A stretch of DNA of 7,279 bases, taken from contig JAITHG010000015.1 of assembly GCA_031280075.1 (NCBI GenBank), positions 1 through 7,279 on the forward strand, in the 5' to 3' direction. Made by a program: the position numbers and the translations under genes. How positions within the stretch are numbered: position 1 is the stretch's first letter; every line of letters starts with the position of its first letter. Shown piece by piece: positions 7,014-7,279 of the stretch. Source of the stretch: Eubacteriales Family XIII. Incertae Sedis bacterium (GTDB lineage Bacteria > Bacillota_A > Clostridia > Peptostreptococcales > Anaerovoracaceae). The notes beneath the pieces are model-generated. The model worked only from the letters and a program-made list of their open reading frames with translations, was not told where the DNA came from and searched no databases.

Positions 7014-7279
7014 GTATTTGCGATCCAGTCATCCACAGATGTCCAATACTCGCCCCTGTTTGCATAGGTGAAGGTCTCTGGCGGGAACTCGATCACGCCG
7101 TAGGTCTGCCCCTCCGGCACGCTGTCCTGCCAGAGCGTTTCCTTCGTCGCACGCCCGTCCAGCACGGCGAGCAGCCCGCAGAGCATCGGCTCTGCAAGTT
7201 CCACCAACGGCACGGTGATCAGGGACTTCCATGCGCCTTGGTAGCCCGACTCCCACTCGTCGATCACGCTGCCGCCCAT
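7004..7279 (-). CDS. Unidentified protein, C-terminal part (runs off right edge)
   Basis: I do not recognise this protein. Ninety-one codons are visible, ending in WIANTYQ and a double TAA TAA stop. The first visible codon is an ATG exactly at the window edge, but no upstream sequence is available to test it, so the gene is treated as a 5'-truncated frame. The segment is rich in aromatics and acidic residues, with a moderately hydrophobic stretch around residues 20-40 (SLITVPLVELAEPMLCGLL) and a Gly/Pro/aromatic region (VPEGQTYGVIEFPPETFTY). No catalytic motif, transmembrane helix or repeat stands out. Codon use looks like its neighbours. A possible terminator follows and tig has its own promoter, so it is probably a separate transcription unit on the same strand. 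Confidence 0.7.
   Translation of the reverse strand: MGGSVIDEWESGYQGAWKSLITVPLVELAEPMLCGLLAVLDGRATKETLWQDSVPEGQTYGVIEFPPETFTYANRGEYWTSVDDWIANTYQ

Noticed and set aside
1..7279. CRISPR array, tRNA, rRNA, insertion sequence or phage genes
   Set aside because: There are no repeat-spacer patterns, tRNA-like cloverleaf, transposase motifs or terminal inverted repeats. Nearly all the sequence is occupied by conserved housekeeping genes.

Overview
The window is a compact bacterial housekeeping region. Every credible gene lies on the minus strand, so transcription runs from high to low coordinates. The gene set, the strong Shine-Dalgarno (SD) sequences and the tig-clpP-clpX-lon-ysxC order point to Bacillota. 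The GC-rich coding sequence and Bacillus/Clostridium-like proteins would fit a Negativicutes lineage such as the Selenomonas group, but that placement is inference from memory and nothing here proves it.

Layout, in transcription order. (1) 7279-7004: the 3' end of an unrecognised gene that runs off the window edge. (2) 7003-6727: a 277-base intergenic region. It holds a 12-bp direct repeat starting at the upstream stop codon, a hairpin plus T-tract that could terminate the upstream gene, roughly helically phased A/T-tracts, a good sigma-A-type promoter (TTTACC, 17 bp, TATAAT) and a leader of about 80 nt with a small inverted repeat. (3) 6726-1: six genes packed as one operon. They are tig (trigger factor), clpP (protease subunit), clpX (unfoldase), lon (ATP-dependent protease), ysxC/engB (ribosome-assembly GTPase) and the first 122 codons of hpt (hypoxanthine-guanine phosphoribosyltransferase), cut by the left edge.

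The genes form a protein-quality-control cassette. Trigger factor meets nascent chains at the ribosome exit. ClpXP and Lon degrade tagged, misfolded or regulatory proteins. YsxC helps mature the large ribosomal subunit. Hpt salvages purines towards IMP/GMP and probably ended up here as a downstream passenger. Junctions are tight: 12 nt between tig and clpP, an 8-nt overlap for clpP/clpX, 18 nt between clpX and lon, and 4-nt ATGA overlaps for lon/ysxC and ysxC/hpt. This implies one polycistronic mRNA with translational coupling. No CIRCE or CtsR-like operator was seen upstream of tig.

I found no novel system. The observations worth a second look are modest: start-site corrections (tig, clpX), the basic C-terminal tail of Lon, the acidic five-residue repeat tail of trigger factor, unusually long SD spacings for tig and hpt, the intergenic repeats and bend-like tracts, lack of lonB in the cassette, and the unidentified partial gene.
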